Origin: Desarmillaria ectypa
Taxonomy: Eukaryota; Basidiomycota; Agaricomycetes; Agaricales; Physalacriaceae
Length of the DNA stretch: 64,000 nt
NCBI GenBank assembly: GCA_030407005.1
Contig: JAUDYN010000011.1
Span: forward strand, 610,501-674,500
Reading direction: 5' to 3'
Under the pieces are notes generated by a model. The model ran no database searches. It was given only the letters and a program-made list of their open reading frames with translations, and had not been told where the DNA came from. Made by a program: the position numbers and the translations under genes. Of the stretch, positions 24,278 through 35,305 are shown in pieces. The first letter of the stretch is position 1, and the number at the start of each line of letters is the position of its first letter.

Positions 24278-24527
24278 AGAATCTATATAGTACCAGCAAA
24301 AACTACAACCAGACAGTTAGTGTATATTCAGAAACTGCACTAGACAGCCTATCAGTAACAGATTGTGTTCAGTAATACAAAAGTAGCAACTTGTGTTATT
24401 TCAAGTATATTTTATAATATATATATTTAATTACTATCAGGAATCTAGTATCTTCAGTACAAATGTTTGACCAGATATAAATTACCCCCTTCAAACTGCA
24501 ATTATTGAGTGTATTATTGAGTGTAGT

Positions 24528-24965
24528 TATTAGACCTGAACTTCACATAATCCTGTGAGTGTGTTAGATCTCAAGACTGTCTCATATTCAGACAATCACC
24601 TATAAGATCTATGGCTACTGCTCATCAGATATGATGAAGAAGGACTAAGTTTTTAGTTGAGTTCTAAGAGTGAAGTGTTGGCATAGATAAACTTTAGCTC
24701 AAAGCTGGGAAATATACAGCAAGAGCTATTCTACTTATATATGAAAACTGTGTAGCTAATAATAGATCTGTTGATGAATCATCTATGTGTGAAACAATAA
24801 GAAACATCCATTGAGTAGGTGACCATCACAAGCTGTAATGCAAAGATAAGAGCCACTCAATAAGAGCATGGCAACAGTGATACAACAACTGATAAGATAT
24901 GCAATAGGCACTGAAGATAAGATAGGTGTCTGAGATAAGATGAGGTAAGTAGAAAATTTATAACA
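24528..24965 (-). repeat. Solo LTR, F family
   Basis: 438 bp, plus sense TATTAGACCTG...TTATAACA. Flanked by perfect GTAGT duplications (24523-24527 and 24966-24970). Internally, on the minus strand, it has a TATATAAG-type box and CAGCTTTGAGCTAAAG, related to the R segment of element F. No body attached, so it is a product of LTR recombination. Confidence 0.85.
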
Positions 24966-24970
24966 GTAGT

Positions 24971-26224
24971 GTTATAGCACTTTGCACTTCTAGTACAGTC
25001 ACCATCTTTCAGCACCTTAGATTCACATGCAAGATAATAAGTTTTGGGAGAACCTTCTAATTGAAGCTCAAAGGATATTGTTAGAATAACCAGACATTTA
25101 GTTCAAACTCTCTACAATTTGCTTAATTCTAAAATGAGAACAATCAAACTCTGGATACATCTTGTCTTTCTTGCCTAGTCAAAATAGATGTGTGTTATTT
25201 ATCATATGTCACACCATCATGTTGAATTGAGATATTCAGATCCTGTTCAAGATGAATTTATGAAGAATGATAGTATATCTGTTATCTTGGCATGCTATAT
25301 AAGTGTATTTAATATGCTGTCAGGACTATCTGGCTTTACAGAGCAACTAATAAGCCTCCTGGAGAAGGACCATATCTAAGTGTATGTAGCCTCATCACTT
25401 AGAAATATGCTGGCATATTTAAATGATATATTCATTTAGTTCATTTACCATAGAGTTACAGTTCAATTACTAAGAATATATTTAGGTGTGGTCATTGATG
25501 GCCTGAGTCTGATGGTGAACTCTTTAATATTAATAATTAATGGTAAAAATTTCAAATCAAAAGGAGCAAACAAGCATGGAGTGTCTCAGTCAATATTTCA
25601 TTAAAGGCAGATGATTCATTTATCTGAGTTCAACATTTCTCATTGCTTCCAGAAAACTAAAGATTCTAGAATGCAAAAACTCATTCTACAACAAACAGAT
25701 AATCTATTGTTAGACTTGATGACAAGCCTTTTTGGTGAGTATAGTCATTGTGATTTCCATGATAAGAAGACTGATTAAAGTCTTTGTATTCATATCTGCA
25801 TATAGTACCATCCTCTTTTCTTTTAATACACATTATTCATTTTCCTGTCTCATGCAGCTCAGCAAAAGCAAAGTAACTTATATGTTGGTCTGCATCTTAT
25901 GTGTAGACTGATGGCTCAGTGTGGAAGAATGTGCTACCCTACTAAAAGCTGTCTTTTATTATGATCAGTAAGCTAATATTTAAGTTGAATGCTAACTGAT
26001 CTATATGAAGGCAGTGGAATTTCTCACATCAGTTGCAGTGTGAGTAAGAATATTTATTATGCAGCACCAACTCAAACTCATGAAAATCATTGACTATACA
26101 GCTGAGAACTATTCAATTATCTTGAAAACTCATCCATATAGCATAAAAGTAAGATGAAAACAAAATATCTTTGAGTACAGGAATAAGGCTGGTCCATATT
26201 TGGGGAATCAGACCATATTATTTG
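24971..26224. other. AT-rich degraded stretch with a possible decayed gene
   Basis: No LTR termini or pol motifs found. On the plus strand about 25180-25720 stays partly open (DEFMKNDS, LSGFTEQLISLLEKDHI) and is followed by an intron-like GTGAGTATAG...CATGCAG (about 25736-25858). This suggests remains of a host-type gene rather than a transposon, but I recognise no family. Confidence 0.3.
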
Positions 26225-26680
26225 ACATGATCCTTCTCCTCTCACAGTTGATCCTGCACCTTCTTGAGATAGTTGAAGTTTGAATCCTTTGCTGCCACTA
26301 TGAAAGCCTCCACTTCCCTCCTGTAATACATATCTGTTGCAATGAGGAAGGGCACCTTAAAGTCATTTTTATAGATATTGAGACACTCCTCATCAAGGTT
26401 TGTGTCATTCACTCCAAGCCTTAAGGAGTCAACAACATTTTTGAGAAGCTCTTCATTAGTGACTTGCCTATTTCATTCTCATTTAATAGTGAGTAACAGT
26501 GCATTGACTAGTCAATCTTTCTAATTAATCAGGTCAAATACATTTGCCTTCCATTGTATAGGAATATCCTTCATTGAGTTGGATACTATGATAACATTCA
26601 GCCCTTCTTCCAGAAATGCTCAAGCTGTTACTAGATTTAATATTCTGGGAGGAAGGGAAGGAATATGGTTAAGGGACACA
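26225..26680 (-). pseudogene. Cullin fragment
   Basis: The minus strand reads, with stops, VNALLLTIK-stop-E-stop-N, then VVDSLRLGVNDTN, NIYKNDFKVPFLIATDMYYR and REVEAF...YLKKVQDQL. This matches the N-terminal cullin-repeat pattern in which a YxxDFE..FL..T..FY..E segment is followed by Y.KK.E..L. Several stops are TGA where arginine is expected (CGA). Cullins scaffold ubiquitin ligases. Only about 130 codons are present, with no C-terminal cullin-homology or neddylation site, so this is a fragment or retro-captured piece. Upstream residues (LEEGLNVIIVSNSMKD) are open but not recognised. Confidence 0.6.
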
Positions 26681-26689
26681 ATCACTGTG

Positions 26690-27290
26690 GCTAAAGGTGG
26701 GCAAGATACACCATCCTTTTTTTGTGGCCTAACCAATTTTAATGTCTCAAATCTGCAGTGTCAGGGCCAAAGAGTTAAAAAACCAGCATGTGGATGAATC
26801 AGTCTGGTTCCTCTGAATATTTTAAAAGTATGGTGTATATGGACAGATACAGGTCCATACCATAGCCAACTCTGATGACCCAAAATACGGCCATATTCAT
26901 AGTCATCGAGGGAGTGACAGAGGACCATCTTATGCCATAAGTAAAGGACAGTACCTACGATCTAAAAGAAGCATATGACACTCACACTTTAGCAACAGAT
27001 ATTCATCGTTGTCGTCAAACTGTCCATATATGGACAACAGTACCGATGACATCAACCATGGGCAATAATTTTATCCAGTCTATGGCCGCATCGCTATGGT
27101 CGTATCCATAATGGTACAGTGCACATCCTGGAAAAAACTGTCCCCCAGCCAAAAATACAACATGCAGTCATTCACAGCCGCAAATTCCCTTGCCGCGTCT
27201 TGTATGGTGCACGTACTTCTCTTGAATGACGTTACACTGATGTTACGTTGTCATGCGCGTACATCGCTTTTGCAGCCCAGGTGAGAGTAG
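26690..27290. other. Boundary between CpG-poor TE zone and gene island
   Basis: No gene recognised. From about 26,900 rightwards CpG dinucleotides become frequent again, in contrast to the preceding 26.9 kb. Contains GGACAGATACAGGTCCATACC-like imperfect repeats at about 26840-26870. Confidence 0.4.
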
Positions 27291-27561
27291 CTATCTTCGA
27301 TGGCAGACTGGCGAGAGATGCCAGTATTCCGAGTTGTGCTTGCTTTGAGAATTGAGGCGAGGTCATCAAGCGGTGCATGCTAATGTCGAAAATCGAGAAT
27401 CAAGACCGCGGACGAACTTGAACTGAGATGGAGCGTACTATCCGCCGTAGGACAGTCCTATCCATTATCATCGCTGTAAGATCAAATGTAAGTAGCAAGG
27501 GGGGAAATTATTTGCTTCTTCTCCTGAACCCGCTGCGCACGACGTTCTGCCATTTTTACGA
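27291..27561 (-). pseudogene. Diverged tandem copy of the 3' end of the neighbouring small gene
   Basis: On the minus strand the segment reads MAERRAQ...EKK and a stop at about 27487, resembling the last exon of the gene at 27952-28553 (KLAERRAQEEKRASEANKF). Its downstream flank also repeats (GCATGCTAATGTCG at 27377 versus GCATGCTAGTGGCG at 27864; ATCGAGAATCA in both). So an approximately 0.4-0.5 kb block holding the gene's end was duplicated and then decayed. Confidence 0.5.
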
Positions 27562-27951
27562 ATATTCACTTAGCAGCGCCGGAGCCGCTCGTTGTCCCGA
27601 TTGTTAACTGACTCAGAAAAATGGCCACCTAGCGGCAGAGTAAAACACATAGAATCAAGGACATTCTTACTTGCCAGGCTCTCGCTGCATTCCATATAGG
27701 CATATCTTGCATGAAGTCGTACTCATATTCCCTTGGTGCATGGGTACATCGCTTTCTATAGGGATGAAACCCTGGGTGAAAGGTCCACACACATACAAGC
27801 CGCTATCCCGGATGCATTCAATGACTTGTGCACCTGCTTTCGAGAGCGAAAGGCATCGAGGATGCATGCTAGTGGCGAGGATCGAGAATCAGAACTACGA
27901 ACGAAATCGCTCCCAGCCCGTGTTACCCATTCCCGCTGTCAATGATGAAAC

Positions 27952-28553
27952 TCAGACGTAGCGAGGGGGAAACTTGTTCGCTTCCGACGCTCGCTTCTCC
28001 TCTTGGGCACGACGTTCTGCGAGTTTCTACGAGCACATGAGTCTAGAATTTAGATCCAGGCCTCAAAGAATGAAAATGTCAACGCACGTTCTTGGCTGCA
28101 ATGATAGTCGCCATGAGAGAATCAAGTGTAGCTTCAGACAAATCAGACATCTAGGAGGAAAGATTCAGCATTGCGATGCGTCAGAAGATAGAAACGTACA
28201 GCCTCGTCCGCTTGCTTACTGAGCTCTCTGATATGTTCAAGTGAGGCTTGTTCCTCTTGCTGAGGTGGTGCCGGTGGTGCCGGAGCTTCCACACACTCTC
28301 TCGGCTGTTGAGGCAGCTCCAATCCGAACCGTTGCTGGCCCTCCAGCCGCACCCCAGCTCCATACGCATACCGTCGTTCCCTCTCATTGCCCTCCGGTAC
28401 CCTTTCATCGGAGTCAAGAGGTGCGCTCTGACGCATCCACCCTCGTTCATAGTATCCATTCGGGTTGGCGGCGTAGTACCCTGCCTGGATACGACCGTTG
28501 CAGTAGATGGTGGCTACAGCCGCACCAGCGATGAACCATAAAAAGCCGCCCAT
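27952..28553 (-). CDS. Small membrane-anchored protein of unknown function, three exons
   Basis: Exons 28553-28200, 28150-28088 and 28026-27952 join in frame. Introns are 49 bp (GTACGT...CTAG) and 61 bp (GTGCGT...GTAG). The 163-residue product starts MGGFLWFIAGAAVATIY, a short hydrophobic anchor, followed by a Tyr/Gly/Arg-rich stretch (residues 20-70), a Pro/Gln region, a predicted helix around HIRELSKQADEA-MSDLSEATLDSL (107-135), a basic Lys/Arg/Glu helix and the C-terminus FPPRYV. The exon joins restore an amphipathic helix, supporting the model. I recall similar short conserved proteins in Agaricomycetes but no assigned role. CpG-rich and without stops, so probably an active host gene. A decayed copy of its 3' end lies next door at 27291-27561. 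Confidence 0.75.
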
Positions 28554-28985
28554 TGCTGAGAGCGTTGATGTTGATGGTAGTCAGTGGTCAAGAAACAAAT
28601 GACTCTAGATCGCCAAATCTGATGACGTATTTGTCGACTCGGAAGCAGTTCCAGCATCGAGCCCGGGATTCAGTGCCGCTAGAGCAATATTTACTGAAGC
28701 GGTCGAGCTATTTCTCGTCTGTAACGTCTCAGCGAGGTGGTGAAGGCATTCGCACGCCTCGTGAGCGAGTGGCCTCAAACTTGTTCTACGAAGATTTGAT
28801 ATTCGATGGCTTGGAAAGCAAGCAAACTTCAAACATAGAAGATATTCACAGGATACTTTATAGAGGGCCGACCAAAACAGTTAGCTTCTGATATTGTAAA
28901 ATAACTTTGATTCTACTGTACACGCTAGGGTGAGTATCAATCACTATGAGAATCTTGCCTACTCTCATTTTCTTCAAGTTCCTGC
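28554..28985. other. Intergenic region
   Basis: Presumed shared spacer between the small gene's promoter side and the 3' end of the helicase relic. Open frames exist on both strands (for example 28553-28891 plus), but none shows domain features. I see no RNA gene or repeat. Confidence 0.4.
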
Positions 28986-31743
28986 TCATGCCCAAGGGCC
29001 TGCTGCTCTGCCTTGCTGCTGTAACATGTCTTCATCTTCTCGAGCATAGGTATTGGAGGGATCAAGAGCGTGGTTTCTACCGCCTATCGGCGCTTTACAT
29101 TCGAGAGTAAAACAGAAAACTCAGTGAAGATAACATTTAGACGGTCCTCATACCTCTGTGATAACGAATGTATGACCATTTATGCAGTTGTAGAAATGAC
29201 CTCGGTGCGAAAACCCAAAGGCTTCCACAATGTCTTGTTTCTCCTGCAGGGATATTGATAGACGGCGTCGTTCATGAGGTGATTTTCCAATTTCCGGTAT
29301 TCTGCAAAGGAGCGCTCGATTCTGGCGCTACAATTGCGGTGGAACCATCGACAATCTTCATTGGTCTGGGATGGATCACTCGACGGACGGCTTAACAAGT
29401 ATGACCGTTCGAGCTCATTCAAGCGACTCCTCAACTTCTTCCTGTCAGTTTGAACCTCCGCTACCAAGCCATCCCAAGCTTCCGCCAATGCACCACCCTT
29501 GGACGCGTGCCTGCGCTTCTCTAACATGGAAAGTCGGAACTGCTCAAAGTCTGAACAGAGTATCAAGCTAGCACAACGAGCGGCCAGGCGTGGTGAAGAA
29601 GTTGCGCGAGCGATGGTAATAGCCTTCTGACAGTCGACGATGCATGACTGATAGGTGAACAAGGTGAACGGGTACCAGACATTACGATGATGAAGAGCTG
29701 CAGGTTCGTCGGAAGTCATTGGAAGTGCCTCAAACCGAGAACGAGCGATGCTTCCCAACATGAGCCTCAACTCGACGGATAATATGAATGCTTCGAGATG
29801 ATATTGACGATCAGCCTTGTGAGGAGGTTTCCCAATCTTCTGGTCAACATTGCGCATTGCAATATGTTTGGGGGGGGGCCATAGAGTGGTTCCGATGGTG
29901 GTTCGGCAACAAAATGTGCAAGTTCCAAACGGTAGAGAGTAGAAAAAGCAGACTCGTAGGCGCGCACGTGGGCAGACCGCGTCTTCGTAATGTTAGCTAC
30001 CCCTTTTTAGACTCCATGAAATTCTCCAATAATACCCATCCATGATTTGGCCTTGAAGCCGACAAACCATGGCGAGTAATCATAGACCTAGCAATGAACA
30101 TATCATGGTTTAAGACGTCGTCTGCCTTCTTAGTCATGAAGCCTTTCCTTCTTTCGACTAGGTCCTTGAACTCGTCCGCAGGATGAAACTTGAAATCCGG
30201 CGCAGATTTTAGTTCTTTAGCTCGAGGTTCTACTTCTGCCAGACCATTGCCGAAGGTCTCAACAGATGAGACAACCTCGGCCAGACGTTGGGAGTCGCAG
30301 TTCCCCGCGCAAGAGACGGAACTGAATGACCAGATACTGCTCCATTGAATTTCGAGCCAAATGATGTGGAGCGTCCGGACGGTTGACGGGAATGTATGGA
30401 AGACTAGTAGAGACAATTTCGTCACGGGTAGGGACGATATGTATGTCGGCTATGTCACGGCGATCATTGCTATGGCGGGGACCAAGAAGGCAAAGGGCAC
30501 CAGGACGGTCATAAGTCTGAATAAGATGACCCTGTAATGCTTCAGATCGATGCTCTTCTCTCAGACCTTGTGGTTGCGCTGGTCTTCCTTCTCTTTCTGA
30601 ATTTGCATGCTCTCGCTTTACTATTGCTTCCAGTCTACTGATAGACTTCTTGATTTGTTCCAAGGCCAAGCGCTGGATGGGTGAGTCGATGAAATCATCA
30701 AAGCTTGACGTTGCGGCTAGTCTCGCCTATTCATCGTACCATCGAACAAGTTTGCTAACGAATACGACGATATCTGAATGGTTATTAATGGCATGTTTGA
30801 AACGTTGAAAATATCTGAGAAGAGTGAGCATGACAATGACTTGGAGCATATGATTGAGGCCACTATCCAGGGCGCTGTACAAGGCCCTGCAGAATGTCAA
30901 CTTGATAAAGAGTATACGTATATTTGAGATGGCATACTGGATATTACAGTGGAGATTGGTTTTGAGGATGAGAGCTGAGCCAAGATGTGACAGAGAAGAC
31001 AAGAGATAATAGTTACCCGGAGAAGCGGAAAATATACAATTTGGAACGAAAAGGTCATGAAGCCTGCCCCAGTACAGTAAGAAATGGGGGAGTATTGCAA
31101 GACTTCGCAGATGCAAGTGAGGATTTGGTACTAGTTGGTTTGATGAGAACATGACTATTTAAAGAATTAGGAAAACTCTACCTTCAAATCGACTATCATT
31201 TCAAGAAATGACTGGGCCTGAACAGTGTCCTATGAGAATCTTTGATTAAAGAAGAGCTGACTTTATGCAAAGAAAGCACCTATTGTGAATTTCAGTGATC
31301 AACACTAGCTAGAACCTGGACAAACTGAATGACTCAATTAGGGCTTGTGGACTGGAACGTTTGACTATTGAGCCCCTTGAGCATGTTATGCACCTTCGTC
31401 GGGCCCATTGTATGCAATTGCCTAAGGAATTGTTGTTGACTCCAGCCAATCCCTCTGTCATCAAGAAGCTGAAGGTGTCGGTTTCCGAAGACGTTACCTC
31501 TAGAGGCGAGCCTGCAGCTGACGAACATGGTGGAATATATAGTCAAATCCTCGTCGACATTCCCCCAATGTCCAGAAGAACTCACAGTTCCGCTGGCCAG
31601 CTATGTTTCCGCTAGGTCTACTACCTGATGGTCCAGGAGATTGCAAGGGAGTTGACGATGACAAAGGTGTTGGAGAGTTCGTTCGTGGAGAAACTTGCAG
31701 TCCTGATTATAACGGCATCCTTCAGGAGTGTTGAAGATTGGCA
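28986..31743 (-). pseudogene. ZNFX1/NF-X1-type helicase-like gene relic lacking the helicase core
   Basis: Minus strand. N-terminal CCCH fingers: GCRYNQDCKFLH (about 31705) and CEFFWTLGECRRGFDYIFHH (about 31560-31510, third Cys replaced by Tyr). Then a family N-terminal domain (31152-30730, one TAG), ISRLEAIVKREH and PYIPVNRPDAPHHL...YLVIQFRLL (about 30620-30310), typical of the segment just before the helicase. At about 30305 the frame shifts directly into the C-terminal region (RLAEVVSSVETFGNG). It then runs via a frame break at the G9 tract (29868-29878) to RNVDQKIGKPPHKADRQYHL, WFHRNCSARIERSFAEY and an RZ-type finger start GHFYNCINGHTFVITE (about 29200-29155). The last piece is PIGGRNHALDPSN, then a stop at 28986-28988. 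No P-loop or DEAD motifs remain, so the core is deleted. Family members act in RNA-based silencing or innate-type defence; that role is by analogy. Confidence 0.65.
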
Positions 31744-32605
31744 CGACTGCCTGTCTCGTCTGTTGGAAATGTCAGAAAGGTATTGGAGGTAGGGGGAATA
31801 CCTCGAAGCATCAATGGACGCCTATTGGTGCTTGTTACTAAGATGGTGCCTGATCATAACAAAGGCCTCGCTAGCCACTTACTGAAGAAGTTAATTAATG
31901 GGCTATCAAATTTACATAACCACATAACCCAAATCCATGCTGGTATTGAATGAGCCAGCCTCAGATGAGTTTTCCAGCCGTAAGGCCTGACGCTGCCACT
32001 GGCTGACGGTGCTACTAGGACAAACATCGCATACATGTAATGTCTCTGTACAGTCAACACGCCAGAAAAAAGTGTGAGTACGATTCAGCAAATTTTGAAA
32101 GCACGGAAAATGGAAACAGCTGTTGGGACGTACCAAAAATTCGCGGTATTAGTTATGGCATCAGGATCAAGGGCGGTAACATCAGACCGTGACGACAACA
32201 AGAATTTGAACCAAAATCTCAAGCTGTTGAATTGGCAAGTGCTGTCTCTCTCCTGCTGATACTCGATACAAATTCAACATTCATACGCATCTTTACAAGC
32301 ACTGCAGTGTATCAGGATGAACGAGGAAAAACACCTCGACGCCTCTATCGTGATTGTTGTTGGAAATAAAGGAGAAAACGATGAAAAATCTGTGGAAAGA
32401 GTATACATGTAAGGTCTGCCAAAATTGTCTTTCTGAGAGGCTTTATTGGTAATTGGTCCTTATTTGCGTGGCTGTTGGGCTACAATAGAAGTATACTCCC
32501 CGAATTCGCATTCAACGGAAACCAACATTGGCCTTATTATACTGACCTCAGTCTTGAAGGTGCGACCTAAAGAATTCCGCTATACGTACTTGTAAATCTT
32601 AGCGT
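31744..32605. other. Intergenic region between helicase relic and GH1 gene
   Basis: Contains the unlocated 5' end of the helicase relic (a 3' splice-like CAACAG lies before the first CCCH finger at about 31760) and the 3' flank of the GH1 gene. Several short open frames of 60-75 codons on both strands lack recognisable features. Confidence 0.4.
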
Positions 32606-35186
32606 TCATTGAAAGGTGTCATACAGCTCACCCAAGGACAGCGCCGAACGCTTGTATGTCCGTTCTAGTGTCGTGTAATTGACGTGTTGGATACCGAATC
32701 TACGTCCGTGCTAAGACAAGAAAGTATCTGAAACCTGAACAAAGAGTACGCACCTATTGGACGTTCCAGTTATCCATTCCGCATTGTCAAGCATTGCTAC
32801 AATGAGTTAGCAGATTATATTCTGTTCCGCTTTACTAAAACGAACCCCAAGCAAAAGCACCCTGTATCGGAATCCCATCTTCGTGTATGGATAGCAACAT
32901 CTCACCGAGATACGTAAGAAAATAGTCTGGAAACGGTTGATGAATCTTCAATGAACTTGAAAAAAAAGAGATTTCAGACGCACTCGTTCGGGCGACGTCC
33001 TCCTTTATTTGTGACAGGTCCGTTTTCTCGTTTACGAAAGGCTCCGCAAAGCCGAACTCGGAAACGTACTGTTCACCAGTGGTCAGAGATAGCCATTATA
33101 TATAGTCCTCACCCACCAATTTATTACTCGGCCACCGAGAGTGAAGGTCCTTCAGCAAAGTACGAAGGGCTACTGGTGTTGCCTGAGGCCAGGGGTCCAA
33201 TGGGCTAGGTACAGGACCTCTGGCCCAACCGTAATCAGAGTCGAAAAGTACAGGTTCGTTACAGACGGGCCACAAGGGATGAGAGGTATTTGCCACACAT
33301 GCGTCGATTCCTTCTGGCGGGGCCCTTACCCATTGCGAGTGGTAGGAATCGATGGCATAGAAATCTGCGGAGCCGAGGATGTCCCTCTTTTCCTGGTCAG
33401 TGAGACGCGGGAGATACTCGGAGGGAAGGGTGTCCTTGACAATGTCGGGCCAATCGCCTGTTGTATATACGGGGTCTGAGAAGATGCCTATTTGGAATGC
33501 TGCATGGCGTTCGACGGCAAGGGCGTCCTCAGTAGAGTTGCTTCTCCACGGCGTGCCTCTGGAGGATGTTCAGACGGCGTAAATACAAACGGAGAAAGGG
33601 ATATAGTTACATGTAATCGTCGTTTTTGAAGGCAATCTCTCCCGATATATTCATTTCTCGAAATGCTGGAAACGAAATCCGTTAACGAGAGGTTTTTATC
33701 GTGATGCGCAAACGGACCCTTGACGGCTCCTGCATGGGCCTTTACTATGAAAAAGTCAGGGTCGGGGATAAAGGAGGCATGTAGGACGTACGCAGATTGT
33801 ATGTGCATTGATAAGGGGCGGTAGACGAGTTTACACCGGGGGCAAGTGTGGCATCTATTCTTAATGATAAGCTCGTGAACCGGGTTTGATAAACCAGCGT
33901 GTTTACTGAAAAGATAGATTGCAACCTGGCCACAATAAGCACGCGGCTCGTTAAAAGTATACCTGAAGTAGTTGAACTTTTGTGGGACCAAGAAACTATG
34001 GACACAAACCAGGTTTTAACACGGCCATTGTACGCCTTGAACACGGTTTTGGCGTAGCTGAAAATTGTATAAGCACGCGAACTATCGCATCCTCTAGCTC
34101 ACTTTACAAAGTCATCGACTACCTCTGGTGACGTGAAAGCCCCGTAGTAAGCCTGGAGGGCGAGAGGCGTATCCCAATGGACTATTTCTCTGGTGTCAAA
34201 CATGGTTACGTTGAATAGTAACAGACAATCTTACACAATGTTACAACAGGTTCCACACCATGAGCCAGATGGTAATCAATAACTACGCCGAAAACAATCA
34301 GTATCACTTACGATACCGTTACGATGAAATCATACCATCAGAATAGTGATCCACGCCGGCGGTGTTAACGGGAGAATCGGCGGCACCAAACGGATAGATC
34401 CTCGCCCACGAGATACTGCGGAACATTGTTCAGAGAGATCGCATCAGCTGGGTTCCAATACATACGAGAAAGAATGCGCAGTGACACCGAGAGCAGCAGA
34501 GCGTTGGACATCCTCTTTATACAAGAAGTACTGAAGATCGACAACGTCACCTGCAATAATCTCAGTCACGTGAATAACAGTAGCAGTACCGCGTATACTT
34601 ACCAGTGGAGTTATCGAATACACCGTCTGGCTGTCTGGAAGCCCAGTCCCACATTGTCGGACCTTTGCCCTCATTCTTCGCGGCTCCCTCGACTTGGTAC
34701 GCAGATGTGGCGACTCCGAATTTGAAGCCTTTGGGGAATTTCAAGTCTGGCAAGATATCCTTCGGCGTGGGAGCATAGAAGGATGGATACATAGGTGAGG
34801 GAGAGGGCGGTAAGGTGACTGATGCACCAGGAACGCGAGTAGTGGTGAACGGAGGTGGCTCGATAGGTCCGACCTGCAAATTAGTGATAGTAATTTCAAG
34901 TCCTGGGACAATTGATAAGACCACGAACGATGTTCCAAAGTTGTTCCAGTCCTTCCGGTGTGTAATCGCGAGGAATAGATCCAATTGGAGGAAAGCTAGC
35001 CGTCGCCGTGGAGATACTTGTGGAACTCAGTGTGTTGGTAGTGGTGGATATTACCGTCGCAGAGCTTGTTCCCGTACTACCCGACTGTGCGAGAGCCACA
35101 AAAATACCGCTCCACCTACTAGGAAAGGCGAAAGAGAGTAACAGTACTTCGATGAACATCTTGAGAGCAAGAGAATCGAAGAACAC
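32606..35186 (-). CDS. Glycoside hydrolase family 1 beta-glucosidase, secreted, 16 exons
   Basis: Exons (minus): 35186-34929, 34873-34603, 34550-34466, 34415-34336, 34282-34235, 34181-34103, 34057-34010, 33962-33907, 33854-33792, 33744-33718, 33665-33611, 33558-33117, 33068-32984, 32926-32846, 32796-32754, 32699-32606. They total 1815 nt, 604 residues, with 45-57 bp GT-AG introns and no stops. The N-terminus has a hydrophobic leader (a better signal peptide from Met10, 35159) and a Ser/Thr-rich linker. GH1 proper starts at FKFGVATSAYQVEGAAKNEG; SISWARIYPF, then TFNEP with the acid/base Glu (exon 8) and VSEFGFAEP with the nucleophile-type Glu (exon 13) follow, and AFAWG...LDNAEW lies near the end. 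It would hydrolyse beta-glucosides such as cellobiose or plant glycosides outside the cell. The GT-AG joins restore family sequence at each boundary, which argues for an intact gene. Substrate is not predictable. Confidence 0.88.
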
Positions 35187-35261
35187 TGGCGGCAGCTGTA
35201 AGGTGTCACATTGTATGTATAACCATGGTCATTCGGAGAAATGCAGCGAAAGGTGGCTTTC

Positions 35262-35305
35262 TCGGATTCGGATTCGGATTCGGACTCGGATTCGGACTCG
35301 GATTT
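35262..35305. repeat. Hexanucleotide microsatellite (TCGGAT/TCGGAC)n
   Basis: About seven tandem TCGGAT or TCGGAC units, 75-120 bp upstream of the GH1 start on its promoter side. Alternating T/C at the sixth base gives a higher-order 12-bp pattern. Confidence 0.85.

Noticed and set aside
33963..34019. Apparent frameshift in GH1 before the acid/base motif
   Set aside because: Choosing the GTTTGT donor at 34009 and the TTCAG acceptor restores WYTFNEP in frame, so no disruption is needed.
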